Under the pieces are notes generated by a model. That model had not been told where the DNA came from. It saw only the letters and a program-made list of their open reading frames with translations, and did no database searches. A stretch of 51,285 nt of DNA from Larix sibirica (Eukaryota; Streptophyta; Pinopsida; Pinales; Pinaceae): assembly GCA_004151065.3 (NCBI GenBank), contig NWUY0304081716.1, forward strand, positions 1-51,285, in the 5' to 3' direction. Below, piece by piece: positions 22,830 to 34,200 of the stretch (its first letter is position 1; each line of letters opens with the position of its first letter). The translations under genes and the position numbers were made by a program.

Positions 22830-25140
22830 ATATGATTGAAAAAGAAAAAGAATATTGCATATTATTTATAGCCGTGAAACCCAGATTTGATTACATTCAC
22901 CAATAGATTATTTTGATGGAAATAGAGCATTCCCCGATAGGTTAATTTTGAATAGTATATCCCCCGATTAAGGTTATGCATATTGAAAAGCACATACAAA
23001 CTTAATAAAGGGTTATAGGGGTGTTTGCTTGTTTTGGGACTAACGAATCTAGCTAAGCAGCCATAGATATAGAATCATTACACACAGCAATGGATGCTCA
23101 GTTAAAGACGTGCCCAAGCAGCTCAGGTTTTAAGAAGGGTTAAAAAAAGGCACTTAATTGCATTCAAGAGGTTCAATTTTGCTAGAGAAAAGGTAGCATC
23201 ATATGAAGATGATAGATAAGTCTGAACCTAGCCTTCCAACTCTAAGTGGAAATTGAAGTAAAGAAAGGTGGCATTGCGGGAGATGATAGAGAATGCTTAC
23301 GTGGCAGATGGTAAATTTGCTTAGCATATACAGATGATGATAGAGTATGAACGTAGCCTATCAAGTTCCCCGAAGTGTGAACCCGGTCCATTCATTGAGA
23401 TATGGTACAAAGAACAAAAGGTGGTATCATATGAAAGGGTTGGTGCAATTAGGATGATGTATAGCCAGGGGGGTATTGGGAATGATGTTCCAGCTGAATG
23501 AAACTCTCCAAAGTGTTAGCCAATAAGAGATGAAGTCTCTCAGTAGGCCTTATAAGAGGGGTCCATAAGACATGAACTCAAAGCTGATGATCTAACTCCA
23601 ATAGAGACTCTAAGGCTTGCGTCTATAAAAGCTTTCACTTAAGGCACGGGAGTATGTGGGCATATAGAATATCATAGTAGAAAGGCAAGTAGAAAAGGAA
23701 TGGTTAAAACAATCGGGAAATGATGAGTTTTCAAGAGAGAAATGGGGTATTGGGGGCGAATAACTAGGTTATATGAGTGAAGAGTCATTCATTCAGAAGT
23801 GAAATCTTGAAGTACACTGGAGACTCTAATAAGGCTTTTTTATCTGGTGGGGCTTCTTAAGGCATTCCATCCATAGGGAGTACTAAGTGTCCAGTAGCCC
23901 ACTAATAGGCTAAGGACTTCATCAGCTAGTCCAGTTTATAGGGCTTACTTTAAGGTTTGTTTCCAATGGGATATTCCTCTCTGAAGCTCCCAATGAGTTG
24001 TTAACATAATTCTGCGTCTCTACTAGTTGTTCTGTCTCTAAAGCTTATGGACAAGACTCTCTCTTAATAAGGCTTGGTTTCCAAAGCACTCTGCCGAGGC
24101 TTAAGGCTTGTTTACATCCACAGTAAGGGGATATACTAGTCGTCCAAATAGGGCTTGAACTCAAAGCTGTGCTTAAGACGGTCTTCTTCATTCGGAACTA
24201 AGTGCATGGACTAAGGCTTGGACTTTCCGGTCCATAGGGCTCACAAGCGGGGGGACTAACTGGAGACTAAATATAAGCTTGCTCTTTAGTCTAGTTTCCG
24301 ATGAGATCTTCTTCTCCAACAACTCCATTGAGAGCTGCTGACCCCACTCCTCAGAGCTAGCTATTACTCTCTGAAGCTCCCAAAGAGGTAAGACAAAGGC
24401 TTTCATCACCTAAGGCAAGAAAGAAAGGTCGAGAAAATAAAGAATAGTGTGGAAAACAAATAATTGGGATAGAAAAGAGTATACTGAGCCTTGTTTTCTT
24501 AAGATAAACACCCAGTATTGGTGGGGTTGTTTAATGGGAAAGGCATAGGGGAACGCTAGCCAGTTATAAAGAGTGGAAGAATTAATCATTCTGAAGTGAA
24601 ATAATATAGAAATCCACTATAGTGTGATCAATCAATCCGGTTCAATATGGCTCTGTGTTCTTTACGTTCAGAGTAATTATTTCTTATCTTTCTTTCCGCG
24701 CTTTAAGGCTCTTCCTCTCCAAGACTAGTATAGATAGAGTCTTTTTGTCTCTACAGCTTACGTTCCCTCGGATCAAAGTACACGGACAAAGCTAGTCTCT
24801 TTGGGCGCTTGTTTTCATGGCACTACTGGAGCTTAAAAGAATGGTTAAACAACAAGGTTCGGGAACAGCAGATTGATTCTAACACTTTGTATTATTGGCA
24901 GGTTTTCTTTATAGAAACAAACCAAGTATTGGGGTAATAAGGTCTTCACTCCACCACAGAAAAAAGTGTGGACTAATAAGGCTTGGTTTCTTCTCTGCTG
25001 GACCAAAGTAAGACACACCTACCTATACACCTATTGAAATGGTAAATTTGCTTAATGAAAAGTAGCATCAAAGGTGTATCATATCCAGATTATAGAGAGA
25101 AAGTTAATGTGGTCTTCCAAGAACTGGTAAATTAGGAAGT

Positions 25141-25190
25141 AAAGGTGTCCTCACCTTTCCGATGGTCAGGTGAGCCCTACGCATATCCAG
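25141..25190 (+). repeat. 50-bp exact repeat with alternative hairpins, copy 1
   Basis: It is identical to 25,668-25,717. AAAGGTG (25,141-25,147) can pair with CACCTTT (25,152-25,158) across a 4-base loop. CTCACCT (25,150-25,156) can pair with AGGTGAG (25,168-25,174) across an 11-base loop. The two helices use the same five middle bases, so only one can form. Confidence 0.9.
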
Positions 25191-25667
25191 TGGATCCAAG
25201 TGAATAAGCTCTGACAAGATTAGTTAAGTTAAATAGGCATATTTTATCTCCAATTAGCGCTAAGAAAAACTGCCTGGAAAAAAGAGGACTAAGGGCTAGT
25301 GTCCATAGGGCTCCAGGCGGAACTAACAAGACTAATAAGCTTGTTTCTTAAGGCTTTCACGTGGGGGTTCAAAGAATGGAAACTACGTTGGGGCTAGTAA
25401 CCACTTTTCATTATTAGACTTGAACTCTATAAGCGCTTAATAAGGTATTCACACGGGAGAATGGAGACTATGTATGGCTAGTAGTTTTTTCTCTACAGCT
25501 TAAGACGACGGTCTGGTGAGAGCTAATTTGTTAATTGCTTTTACTCCAATGATAGCTGATTTGTTATAGGTGATCCAATTACGGTATGCTCTAAAAGAAA
25601 GTGAGCTAGTGGTTGGTGCGTGCGTGCCCTGTTAGTAAGACCTGTTTATATGGGAAATTAAGGAAAT

Positions 25668-25717
25668 AAAGGTGTCCTCACCTTTCCGATGGTCAGGTGA
25701 GCCCTACGCATATCCAG
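25668..25717 (+). repeat. 50-bp exact repeat with alternative hairpins, copy 2
   Basis: It is identical to 25,141-25,190 while the surrounding sequence is only loosely similar. It is followed by module A (ATGGTAAATT), whereas copy 1 is preceded by a module A relative (GGTAAATTAGGAAG). Confidence 0.9.
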
Positions 25718-26177
25718 ATGGTAAATTAACGAATGAAAAGGTGGCATCAAGACGGGGATTTGTGCTTAATCAAAGGTGGATATAAGGTGGGGATGGAAAG
25801 GAAATAATAGTAAGAGCTCAAACGTAAAAGTGGTAAATTCTAGAATAAAGGTGGCTTCTCTACTGGTGGTAATAGGAGTTCAAACTATATCCAAGTGGGA
25901 CGCTAGAGAAAAGGTGGTCTCATAGATGATAGATAGTATGAACCCGGCCTTCCAACCAATAAGTGGGAATTTCAGTAATAGAAGGTAACATAGGTAAATC
26001 CAACAGCAGCAGATCCAGAAACTTACTTTATAGTAGCTCTTTCTATACAGCTTACGGTCTTCACACAGACCAAAGTGCATGGAATAAACTCTTTTTTTAC
26101 TATCTTTTTCCCTGCCTTTGCTTTTGGAACCGGAACCCCTGCTGCTGGCTCTATTACTGGTATTAGTACTGGTACTG

Positions 26178-26322
26178 CTTCCCCGGTACAGGTAATCTGG
26201 GGTAATGAGGGGTTCGGGGAAACTTCCCCGGTACATAGCTTAGCTGAGGGGAATCTGGCTGAAGGGAATGAGGGGTTCGGCTTCCCCGGTACAGGTAATC
26301 TGGGGTAATGAGGGGTTCGGGG
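26178..26322 (+). repeat. 42-bp exact direct repeat plus partial copy
   Basis: 26,178-26,219 and 26,281-26,322 are identical (begin CTTCCCCGGTACAGG, end GGGGTTCGGGG). Between them lies a rearranged version (CTTCCCCGGTACAT at 26,223 and GAATGAGGGGTTCGG at 26,267). The stretch just before (26,108-26,170) reads as a Gly/Thr/Ser/Ala-rich frame like the GCT array at 30 kb. Confidence 0.9.
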
Positions 26323-28430
26323 TTCAATGGGTGCTAAGGATAACCAAAGAATAGAGATTACGGAATAGAGTTTTTATTATTGCACTTTCAAACCTTAGAA
26401 AATACGGAAATACGGATTGAGAAATGAGAGAAATTCCCCTTTATAGGAATTCAGATTCATTCGATAGCATGTGGTACATCCAGTGACAGGTCCATAAAAC
26501 CATCAACTCCAACCCGATATTGAGAAAGTTGGATTTTAAGGGGTGAGGCTAAGTTCTCTAACCAGTAGGCTGATCCCTATGAGCAGCCCGGTCATCAATT
26601 GTCGAACGCTCATCCGACAATGTTGTTTGGTAGGTGGGTAGTTGGTCTGTTGGTTGTATTCCTCTTGTGGTTGTATTCGTCCGTATGCTTCTGTATTAGC
26701 ATGGGTAGGTAGGAGTATATATAACCGTTATTCGGTAGTAGATATAGAACTCCCCGGTCGAAATAACCTTTGGAAAATGTATTGGATAAAGTAATGTAAG
26801 AAGCATGTGGTAAATTCCCCTCTATGAACCTGGCCTTATCCGGGTATAAGTGATGCTTGCTGTAGTATTAGGTTAGGAGTGTGAATATATTCCTCTGTAT
26901 GCCCCTGGCCTTGCTGAAGTATTATAAATCCCAAGTAGTAAGCATAGACCCGTGGATTGGTAACCATACTCTAGGAGATTATATCCGAGGTAGGTAGGCG
27001 AGTAGGTAGCATTAGTAACGAAGCTTCCCTTGCTGAAGTCAACATCCCTAGTAGGAGTTAGTAGTAGTGGTTAGTAGGTAGTCGCCACCCATCATGCCTG
27101 TATCTCCTCGCTCCGGTAGGCGAATAATAGCGTGAATAACAATCCTTCTATTAGTAACCTTAGTAGTAAAGGTAGGTAGGATAGAAAGAGTGATTGGGGA
27201 ACTAAGTTGAATCCCGACGTAAGGGAGGTGGTATCTTTGCTATTATTCATTCCTTGCTGGTTGAATGTGCATGCACCTTATAAACTCCTATGTCCTTGGG
27301 TATTCTTCATTTTGCCAATATCCTAGCCGCCTCGAAATGAATAGTTTGAAAGCGGGCATAATAGAGGCGGTATAAAGCCTCTCCCTCTTTCGGATCTTGT
27401 TCTTCAGTCGACAAGAAGGTAATGGTACCGAGGTACCGGTGGTACGGATAAGGCAGGTCTGCTGGTCATGGGACCTAGAAAGGAAGAAGGCCCGGCTCCC
27501 TGCGGTGGGTAACTGTGCATACTGGTTTTTAATATTCTAGTAGTATGAAGGCGAAGACGATGGAGACAAAAGTAATACAACTACCTCTTCCCCATGGGAC
27601 TTCCTTCTGGATAAAAGGAATTCAATTGGAAGTTGCCCAGCATGAATTCGGGAATATAGCCTATTATTGGCTAGAAGCCCCAGCGTATTTCATGTTTATT
27701 GAATATATGCCCTTCTTTTTGGCTTCTTCTCTTTTAGTGTTCGAGGGAAGAACGCAAACAGAGAACACTAAATAGTAAGGTAGACCACGGAGAAGCGGGG
27801 CAGACCCGGAGAGGGAGTTAGACCAGACCACGGGCACTTATTCAATTAATGAGACCATAGGAAAAGGCCTTAGCAACATCTTAGCAACATCAGTGAGCAC
27901 AGAGGCACTTGCAGTTTACCAAGTTTACTCCATTGAAGTAGCAAATCCAGCAGAATCAATTTTTGATCCACCTGTTAGAACTAGACCTTTAATGAATGCA
28001 CGCACTTAGTTAGGAGGGAATATACTCTTCAATTAGAAGAAAACCATATGGAGATGGCTTGATCCCTTACCTTAGATCTAGACCCGGCACTTTCATCTGC
28101 CATATATGCCTTCAATTATTGGGGCTTTTCCCTTACCCTTTTTACCGACCACCTACCCACATAGCTATAGTTTCCTAACAGCGACGTGTCCCTTGCATGT
28201 GGGAGCCTATAAATTAAGATCCCTTCATCCAGGTCTCTCAACCGCAATTTTAAGGCTATAATCCTTGCCCCGACATAATTCCAATTGGCTTTCTATAGCG
28301 TTCCAAGGGCTGTTTCCGTATCAAAAGGTAAAGAGTTCCATCCGGGCCGGGATCTAAAAGGCTATTTTCTGGCTATAAAAAAGCTATAACATGGGGGTGT
28401 ATTTTAAGGCTATATCCACACCGCTATCGC
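26323..28430. other. Mitochondrial-like DNA, low-complexity words, one small reading frame
   Basis: GTAGGTAGG and TAGTAG words are common from 26,620 to 27,200. CTTAGCAACAT is tandemly doubled at 27,873-27,894, and AAGGCTAT recurs between 28,240 and 28,420. Apart from the frame at 27,545 I see no coding signal. Confidence 0.4.
27545..27775 (+). CDS. Hypothetical small protein with one hydrophobic segment
   Basis: This is a 76-codon ATG frame ending in TAG. The N-terminal half is mixed polar (LPLPHGTSFWIKG), and the C-terminal half has one strongly hydrophobic stretch (APAYFMFIEYMPFFLASSLL, about residues 45-65) followed by a charged tail. It is more protein-like in composition than neighbouring frames. 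It does not match any plant mitochondrial protein I could compare from memory. It could be a fragment of a membrane protein or a chance frame. Confidence 0.2.
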   Translation: MKAKTMETKVIQLPLPHGTSFWIKGIQLEVAQHEFGNIAYYWLEAPAYFMFIEYMPFFLASSLLVFEGRTQTENTK

Positions 28431-28472
28431 TCCTCTATAGCTGCTAGTTCTTCCTCTATAGCTGCTAGTTCC
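28431..28472 (+). repeat. 21-bp tandem duplication
   Basis: TCCTCTATAGCTGCTAGTTC occurs at 28,431-28,450 and 28,452-28,471; the two 21-bp units differ only in the last base. Confidence 0.92.
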
Positions 28473-28501
28473 TTCCAAGTAACAATACATTTATTAGCAA
28501 A

Positions 28502-28722
28502 TGTCCTAGGTTGTATAGTCAAAAGAGTAGGAAGGGCGACTTCTGTCTGTACTTGGCATGGCCTTGTCCTTCTCCTAACCAGACACAAGGCTTGGCAAAA
28601 GGGTACGGGCCAAACCACACTCCGAAGGAAGAGAGTGTCCTAGGTTTAATAGTAATTGTAAGAGGAGGATGGGCTTCAGTAAGAGTAGGAAGGGCGGCTT
28701 CTGTCTGTACTTGGCATGGCCT
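28502..28722 (+). repeat. Imperfect direct repeat of about 60-80 bp
   Basis: TGTCCTAGGTT (28,502 and 28,637) leads into the block AAGAGTAGGAAGGGCG(A/G)CTT followed by CTGTCTGTACTTGGCATGGC at 28,523-28,564 and 28,681-28,722. The second copy carries about 30 extra bases between the two parts. Confidence 0.85.
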
Positions 28723-28984
28723 TTTATTAATAATATTACTGACATTATCCCAAATGGCTTTAAAGAGCGAAAAATGATGTTGATGTCAGAAAAGGTAGAA
28801 TCTCGAAGGCAAGAGAGAGAGCCAGCGAGCCTCTTTGAAATGAGATAGAAGGAATAATAAAACAAAGTCTCGATAAAAGGCAAGATAGGAGAAGGTACGG
28901 AAGGAAGGGCAATGAAAAAGAGAAATAAGGTAGAAGATAAAGGTAAGTTCGGGAAGAGAGTAGGTTTGGAAGGTAGGGAGTAAA

Positions 28985-29770
28985 CCCAATCCATGCAATG
29001 CCATGCGTAAAAATGATATTTTCATATATAGAGCATTAGTTAACTGGGCATAAATAAGCAGTTCGAGTGAAAGGGAATGTGTGTAAGTTCCTTATCGATC
29101 AGCCTAATCATCCCTTTAATCGGCGGGATAAGTGACATCGATAGATCAGCCTTTGCTCATGCCCCTATATCAGGCGGTATCAGGTAAGTGAAAAGCCTCC
29201 AATAATTATAGGAAGGTAGAATCAGCCTGCCTGTATGTGGTTCCGCGGGTTGGAAGTAAAGTAAAGCAAAAGAGGGATGCCTAGCCTCTTCCCGGGGTTC
29301 GGAAGGAAAGGCAAGCTATGCCTCTGACCAAGTGTTAGGGTGCCTGCCTCAAACCTAGCACAGCCCCGTAGCTATGAGAATGATCCAGCCACAGCCATAA
29401 AGAGGAAAAGCTCTTAGGACACGCTCCGCAGGACACAACCCGTAAAGAAGAAGGAAGAAACAGAAGAGACAAAGAGAACATTATTAAACGGGTAGAAGGT
29501 TTAAACCCTATCCATGCAGGTAAAATAATATTCTCATATATATCGAATCATAGCGGGATCAGAAGAGTAGAGTTACCAGATAGCTCGGTGGGTGATCCTC
29601 CTTTCCTTCCTTTCCTTTATAAAATGCTCAAGTCCTTTCGATAATGCTGAGTGATTGGCAATGTGTTCAGTAACTTTCAAGATATAAGCCTCTCAAATCC
29701 TTTGATTTGGCGGTCGAAGCTCCAGTCATAAGCCTCCTCAATTTCATAGGAAGGTAGTATCTGTCTAAGC
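28985..29770. repeat. Diverged duplication, two units of about 250-270 bp
   Basis: Both units begin with AAACCC(A/T)ATCCATGCA and a few bases later (ATTTTCATATATA or ATTCTCATATATAT). Both end with AAGCCTCC...AGGAAGGTAG(A/T)ATC. The middles are only weakly alike. Units run about 28,985-29,240 and 29,505-29,770. No coding frame was seen, and the purine-rich DNA before each unit (28,790-28,985 and 29,430-29,500) is also alike. Confidence 0.6.
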
Positions 29771-29799
29771 GGGAGAAGCGAAAGGATTGGTACCTGCGC

Positions 29800-31012
29800 T
29801 ACTTTAGATGCTGCTTCTTGGTCAATGGATCAACTTGGGGCAGCTGTTGGCGCTGGACGAAGGAAAGCTGGGGCTGGATCCGTCTTTGCTACTGGATAAA
29901 CTGAATCAACAAGCTCATTGGTATCTGCTCGGGCAACTGCCTCTGCCACTTGCGCTGGATATCGATCTCCATATTGAAGTGAGTAACCTCGATCAAATGT
30001 ACCAAGGATGCCTATGCTTTTGCTGGATTAACTTATAGATTTGCCGCTGGTGCTTTCTCTCTTGCGGGTGGGACTGGATCTTCTACTTAGTATAGGACTG
30101 GTGCTTCAACAGATGCTACTGAAAGCTATGAATCTAGACCTGGAACTACTCGTTTTGGTGGATATGCTTCCTTAGTAACTGGTGCTGATTGGAGTGCTTG
30201 GAGTAGTGCTGCCGGAAATGATTATGAGGCCGGTGATACTTATGATGCTTGGAATGATCCTGCTTGGAATGCTGGGTTTAGTGCTTCTACTTCAAATGCT
30301 CTAGTAAATGCTGCTTTAGGAGAGGCTGGGACTGCAGCTACTCTACTAGGGAGGCTGGGAAAACAGGTGCAGCTAAAACAAGTTCTTCTGGGTAAGCTGG
30401 AAATAAAAGATCTACTTATGATGGGGATTATCCTGGAAATGCTGGTTATACTCCTTAAACTGCTCCTTCAACCGCTTAAACTGCTGCTTAAAAGGATATC
30501 GCTTGCTTGACCGAAGGGAGGGCAAGGCTCCTTCAACAGCTTATGGAAATGCTTTTGAAACTGGGGATGCTGGATCAACTGCTCTTGGAACTGTTCCTGG
30601 GAATAATTGTGATGTTGGTTCAAATGCTCTTGGAACTGCTACTGCTGCTTAGGCTGGAACTAAATTGGCTAGTGCTGCTAGGAATTATGCCCGTTCAACT
30701 GCTTATGGAAATTATCCTGGTAATGCGGATGGAACTGCTCCTGATAATGCCACTGGGTATGCTTATCCTACTAATGCTGGGAATTATGCTGATAGAACTG
30801 CTGGTTGTACTACTGAGAATATTGCTCCTTCAACTGGTTATGCTGGAAATTTTGATACTGCTGCTTCTGATTGTTTTTATGCTGCTTCGACTGATGGGAA
30901 TGCTGTTTCTTCAACTTATAGAGCTACTTTTACTGCTTGGACTAGTGCTCCTGGTTATGCCCGGAAAAGCCTTAATAAAGCTAGAAGGCATGTAGATTTC
31001 AAAGCGGTTTAA
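29800..31012 (+). repeat. GCT-phased degenerate array, coding-like Ala/Gly/Ser/Thr/Tyr frame
   Basis: The sequence is built from variants of GGAACTGCT, TCAACTGCT and GGAAATGCT, so that GCT falls in the same codon phase every 3-5 codons. In phase it reads like DGTAPDNATGYAYPTNAGNY (about 30,728-30,787). The phase holds for hundreds of bases but is broken by TAA/TAG (several in 30,390-30,495, another at 30,653) and by a few small shifts (about 30,000, 30,345, and the Bpu insertion at 30,492). The last open part runs from 30,656 to TAA 31,010-31,012. Many stops replace the expected first codon (TAAACTGCT for TCAACTGCT), so this is either a dead gene for a repetitive protein or a non-coding dodecamer-like array that only looks coding. 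The Leu-rich frame over 30,507-30,995 is a shadow of it. Confidence 0.65.
30492..30527 (+). repeat. Bpu-like element inserted in the GCT array
   Basis: It is 36 bp with AAGG at both ends and core GCTTGCTTGACCGAAGGGAG. The array's codon phase before it continues after it only if 32 bases (one AAGG plus the middle) are taken out, which shows the array existed first and the element arrived with a 4-base duplication. Orientation is opposite to the copies at 19.28 and 22.80 kb. Confidence 0.85.
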
Positions 31013-31218
31013 TAAGCCATTTGCGCGCTCTCTAATGCTATTTGACTCTCGTAATGGCATAGCCATGGCGCTTTTATATCGTGCTTGAAGGGAGGGCGCT
31101 TTAAATCATCAAGTTTACTATCAACAAAAAAAGTTCCCACAATGGGACCATTGCCTACGGAACCCCTCCAAGCAAAGGTTTCTTTAATCCAATCGCGTCT
31201 GGGAGCGTTTACACTCAT
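31009..31218 (-). CDS. Hypothetical small protein overlapping a truncated Bpu-like piece
   Basis: This 69-codon frame has a true ATG start on the minus strand. Composition is protein-like (RRDWIKETFAWRG; PIVGTFFVDSKLDDL). The stretch KRPPFKH is encoded by the truncated Bpu-like sequence at 31,083-31,102, so at least that part is not ancestral coding sequence. I do not recognise the family. It abuts the end of the GCT array on the other strand. Confidence 0.22.
   Translation of the reverse strand: MSVNAPRRDWIKETFAWRGSVGNGPIVGTFFVDSKLDDLKRPPFKHDIKAPWLCHYESQIALESAQMAY
31083..31102 (+). repeat. Truncated Bpu-like sequence
   Basis: GCTTGAAGGGAGGGCG matches the Bpu-like core with an internal loss of about five bases (ACC.A) and no AAGG ends. 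It is short enough to be coincidence. Confidence 0.35.
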
Positions 31219-34200
31219 TCACAAATAGCTTCTTGGGTCATTTACTTTGAATTTGGCCCCCCTAAGCCTCTTATGCTGCCACCTGTCTTATTGGATGGGT
31301 GAGGCCTGACATGCGTTTCTTCGTCTATTTTAATAAATCAAACCAATTTCTCCACCCCAATCGAGGAAGATGTCTCAAACCTATCACAAACTTGGTTTTA
31401 TATCTCTACAAAGGCATCTTAGAAGGTTTTTAGAATCAACCGAAACAAACCAGGTGGATAACGTGTCTGCTGCCCTCCATTTGGTGCCTTCAGACCTAGC
31501 ACTTAGTAGCCCTATCTCACAAACTTAATTAAGCGCTTCTTAGTTAGTCGGGTCGGATACTTTCCTAGTTATTCATAAATTACTGCCTGCCAGAACTCAT
31601 TAGATCATATTTTATTAGGCCATCAGGGTCTCCCTAACACCCATAAATTATATACCCTTACCATTTGCTTTCTTCATCGCTTAAGGAGCCGCTGCTATTT
31701 CATATTTCTCTTAGAAAGAACAGACAGATAGATTTTGCCTTCACCTTAGAGACTTAGACCCTCACTTATCCGTCACTTACATTCAATCTGCCAGAGAACC
31801 TCCCCACATTTTCGGGGCATCCCTTACCTTTTACTTAATGCTTCCTAGGGGATATTCAGTCCCTTACCAGCCTCAATCCAACAGAAAGAGAAAGAGAGTA
31901 CGGCATGCGCTATTCCTCTTACCCTCTTACCCTCTTACCTTTAGTGCAGACAGACTTTTATAACCTTTAACTCGCTAATGCCTTAAACCTAGAAAATGAG
32001 GTGACCTACCTATTACCTTCTTGATCTTAGGAGCACCCCGGATTGATGGTCTAGCTTAGAAGTTTGAATTTTAAGCAGATATCAGTGAACTGCCCCGGAT
32101 AGAATATTAGACACAGCCCAAACTTATTATTACACAAAGACATGGATTGATGCGATGGATGATGGGATGGAATGGATTGGAAAAACCTGAAAGGCTCTTA
32201 GTCATCGACTTGCCTAATTAGAATTCACATTTAGACACTAGGTTGAGGAATGGGTGCCTCGACCCAGCCCAACCACGCCGTTTAGAGCTCTCAAATAACA
32301 AGGGGGTTTATGGGCAACCCACCCAACAAGCAGGTCCTTCCTCCCTCCCTCTAGCCTCCTTACTTGCAAGCCAGCCGCCCGTCTGCAATAAACAATATAG
32401 CAAGTGGCGAGGGTCCTGCTCAACAAAAAAGCAAAGGATTATTTTCATCCCGGCTATCCCCCCCTCCCATATATAGTTCTTAACGTCCAGAAAGAGTATA
32501 GTTCATAAAGAAGAGAATATACTTTCATGCTCTAATGTGGATTTATGTGGGCCCCTTTAAAAAGGAGATCTTTATAATAAAAACAGTGAATGAGGACCGA
32601 GGTACGCCTCCCACCACATAAGTAACATAATATGTTTTCTATAACCGGGAGCCAAGGCCAAGTATCCAAGTAAAGTGTCCCAACCGGTAAGCCCAACCGG
32701 TCCCGGGAGCTAAGCCGAGTACCCAAGCCCAGCTGAGTAGCTGATTAAATCATCCAATTAAGTTTATTATCCCAGCTCGGTATCACAGCCCAGCAAAGCA
32801 AAGGAACCAAGTATATTATTCCAGCCCGAGTATCCCCGCGCAGCAATTTAATAAATCCCGGAAATTATAGATAAACTTCTCGAAATTTCAAATTTTAGTA
32901 ATATAAAAAAGCGTTTGAGTACCTGCGATGAGTCTATTTTACCTTGGACCTCCTAAGAATTCTATTTCTGCGAATGAAAATGCTGAATGAGAAGCTTTTT
33001 TATATCTGGTGTACTCAAACTTCTGGCCTGCCCCGACGTAGTTGCTTAAGTAATGGAATATCCCATGAATAAGTCGCCTTTAGGTGGGCTGAACTTGGTT
33101 GCATAATACCCCTTCTTACTTATACCCCTACCTGGATTGAAATGCTGTTAAAAGGGTATGTTTGGAGCTAAAATTCTCTAGGTGGGAACGTAATAGATGC
33201 AACATAGATTATTGAGTTCTTAGATATGGATTGAACAGAACACTTATATATGTATTTAACCACAGACACTAACTCACTTCCCCATAGTGAGGATGCTCTT
33301 GTTGAACGGTTTTGAGTAGAACAACGTCTAGATCAGTAAATAAGCTCAAAACTAGTAGTACCCTAGCAGAGTTCCTAGTTCTGGCATGGGTTGTTTGCTT
33401 TTCGCTCACAACTCCCGGAGGTCCATATTAACTAGCACTGTACGACGGTATAATCCAGGTAAAGCCCTCCTTATCCCTCGTAAGTAACCATGATAAAACA
33501 ACAAACAAAGTCTTCATCCTATTGGACTAGCACTTCTTTTTCCAGGCAGGCCTGTTGTCCATGCACTTGAAAGACTGCTGGTACTAGCCGAACTATTAGC
33601 CTTAGGTGCCGTTCCATTGCCTGCCGTTGTTCAAGCCGAGTTAAAGCTTGCAAGGTAGTTCCAATTAGCGGCACGGCACAACTTGCCTTAGTCCATTGAG
33701 TAGGTTCCATTGGGACTCAGAGTGGGCCCGGAAGCTAATTATAACTAGTTGGACTCATGGATATGAAATTCAACAGCAAATTGAAACTTAGATATGCCAG
33801 TATCAGATATTGAAACTAACTTAGATATGCAGTTATGTCAATCAATGGGTTAGTCCAAAGTCGTTGTTATAACAGAAGCTTATAAATTAATTGCATTAGT
33901 TCCAACGAAAGTTCCAACTCAATTAGTTAGAGTTGTTCTCCACGCTCTTGTCTAGATTGGAGAGATTGTAGATTTTTATAGAAGAGACATAATTACAAGT
34001 TAAACTTAGATATGCCAGTATCATATTTAGAGATTAGTCTCTTTAGTTAGTGGTAGGATCCAAAGTGGTAGAATCCAACCCAAGTATCAGCAAGTCTAAA
34101 AACGATTCCCATAATCTGAGCAAGTATAAAAACAATTGGAAATGGCATGATGACTCAAGACAAACTCCATTTGAGGTTCCCCATGAGGGGTGGGGGGCTT

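Larger units (their letters stand above)
22400..26105. repeat. Field of modular dispersed repeats
   Basis: Three word families recur in loose order. Module A is GGTAAATT, about 10 bases, then AAAGGTGGCATCA (22,414, 22,527, 25,045, 25,715, 25,830; partial at 23,190, 23,305, 23,410). Module B is TCTTTCT(C/A)TACAGCTTA with nearby CAGATCCAGAAACT (22,580-22,640, 25,488 and 26,000-26,060). Module C is AAAGTGCATGGACTAA..GGCTTG with variants (21,906, 22,637, 24,205, 24,780, 24,965, 26,065). Spacing between modules varies from tens to hundreds of bases. No coding frame is supported. It looks like an ancient repeat array that has been shuffled and has diverged. Confidence 0.6.

Noticed and set aside
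22400-26105. CRISPR-like array
   Set aside because: The recurring modules are degenerate and unevenly spaced, there are no uniform spacers, and the context is a plant organelle-like genome.
28575-28994. 139-codon minus-strand Leu/Ser/Phe-rich frame
   Set aside because: It lies over purine-rich plus-strand DNA and a direct repeat; the composition alone explains the open frame.
30507-30995. 162-codon Leu-rich frame that looks like a membrane protein
   Set aside because: It is an out-of-phase reading of the GCT array, where GCT/CTG periodicity produces Leu runs.
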